Shown: piece after piece, positions 63,303-64,000 of the stretch | How positions within the stretch are numbered: the stretch's first letter is position 1 | How the letters are laid out: each line of letters begins with the position of its first letter | Assembly (NCBI GenBank): GCA_914767715.1 | Contig: OU612075.1 | Coordinates: 21,452,001 to 21,516,000, forward strand | Reading direction: 5' to 3' | Source: Membranipora membranacea | Taxonomy: Eukaryota; Bryozoa; Gymnolaemata; Cheilostomatida; Membraniporidae | Length of the DNA: 64,000 bases | Notes under the pieces: generated by a model | What the model was told of the DNA's origin: nothing | Databases searched by the model: none | The model's input: the letters and a program-made list of their open reading frames with translations, nothing else | Translations under genes and position numbers: made by a program

Positions 63303-64000
63303 CTTCTGCCTGCTTTTTATGCGAGGACCAGGCTTTTAACCCTATGTTTGTAATACCTCAGATCTAGCCCCCCCCCTCAGCTTACAAGCAATAGGATTAC
63401 TTAGCTTTTGTCTTCACACAGTGCTGTTGCCAAATCCATGCGGATGCGCTTTCTGCCTCATGTACTATGCTTTTTGTGGCTTGTTCGAGTTCTCTGCCTG
63501 ACAGCCCAACTCTTGTCAGAAAATTGGTAGCTGATCTAGCCAACTTCCACTCCGAATAATTCGCAGTTCCAACCTTTGTCTAGGCATTGTGTGACCAGAT
63601 CTTCGTATCCTGTCAGTTTTCTCTCATGCGCGTTTGAGGGATTTTCTTCTTAATGCTTTTTCTTTTGTCAGACCCGACAATTAAGTCTGATCTTTGGTTC
63701 GTGATCACAATATGCTGTGGCATGCTGAGCTGCTCTTTGAGGTCGCATCTCACCTGCCATTCTCCGCTGTACATGAATCCCCTTTTGCGCAAAATCTTTT
63801 CACGCGCTTCACCACCAGCATTAACATATTCACACTTATCCGTGACATATTTACACAACACTTTCAGGACTTGATTATGCCTATACGTGTACCTTCCCAG
63901 GCTCTGTTGGCAATTTGACAGTATATGTCAAAGTGTGCCCTTGGCCGAGCACTCGGCGCATTTCGAGTTCTCGGTCAAATTCCAGCGTTGCCCAACAGAC
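63303..64000 (-). mobile_element. LINE 3' end, CCHC/restriction-like endonuclease type (NeSL/R2-like), decayed
   Basis: Minus-strand coding remnant from the window edge to a TAA at 63397. It shows a zinc-finger-like CAECSAKGTL-stop-HILSNC, then YTYRHNQVLKVLCKYV, WQVRCDLKEQL, NQRSDLIVGSDKRKS, GWNCELFGVEVG and VGLSGRELEQATKSIV...AWIWQ. This order (CCHC finger, RHNQVL, then an RPDIV- and PVEVG-type nuclease core) is that of the C-terminus of non-LTR elements with a restriction-like endonuclease. An in-frame TGA and at least two frameshifts show it is dead. The rest of the element is beyond 64000. Confidence 0.7.

Overview
This 64 kb window is animal (metazoan) nuclear DNA, probably from an invertebrate. 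Genes are split into many short exons with GT/AG introns. The set comprises a phosphorylase kinase alpha subunit, a phosphatidylethanolamine N-methyltransferase, mitochondrial ribosomal protein uL22m and two astacin proteases. The DNA is AT-rich and carries LINEs, tRNA-derived and snRNA-derived SINE-like repeats, foldback elements and minisatellites. I cannot name the phylum. All gene models were spliced by hand; every junction listed keeps the reading frame and uses a GT donor and an AG acceptor.

Layout: (1) 0.1-1.4 kb, minus: 5' part of a PEMT-like gene that runs off the left edge. (2) 3.0-5.6 kb, plus: six-exon protein of about 382 aa with a possible TIR/DBB-like fold. (3) 6.2-8.9 kb, plus: signal peptide, Ig-like ectodomain, one membrane helix and a long unknown cytoplasmic tail; its 3' end is followed by a decayed tandem copy of itself. 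(4) 10.0-38.7 kb, minus: a complete 25-exon phosphorylase b kinase alpha-type regulatory subunit with a C-terminal CaaX box; its introns hold two LINEs, a third LINE tail, SINEs, foldback elements and minisatellites. (5) 39.0-42.2 kb, plus: complete uL22m gene, head-to-head with the kinase gene across 320 bp. (6) 42.8-50.9 kb, minus: a 15-exon, 936-aa acidic and serine-rich protein I do not recognise. (7) 51.5-60.0 kb, plus: two tandem astacin metalloprotease genes with identical intron phases. (8) 60-64 kb: minisatellite, SINE and the 3' end of a LINE whose C-terminal region looks like the zinc-finger/restriction-like-endonuclease type.

The most unusual items are: a sequence beginning exactly at U2 snRNA nucleotide 1, fused after about 30 nt to an unrelated body and flanked by a short direct repeat, with a second diverged copy at 63 kb next to the LINE tail; a 44-bp minisatellite whose unit is the last part of an exon plus its 5' splice site; a DNA-transposon-like element whose target-site duplication coincides with a 5' splice site; and a half-exon duplication with a second splice donor in the kinase gene. 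Several minisatellites start at gene boundaries (splice donor or stop/poly(A) signal). Genes 2 and 3 are adjacent and could be a receptor/adaptor pair, but that is speculative.
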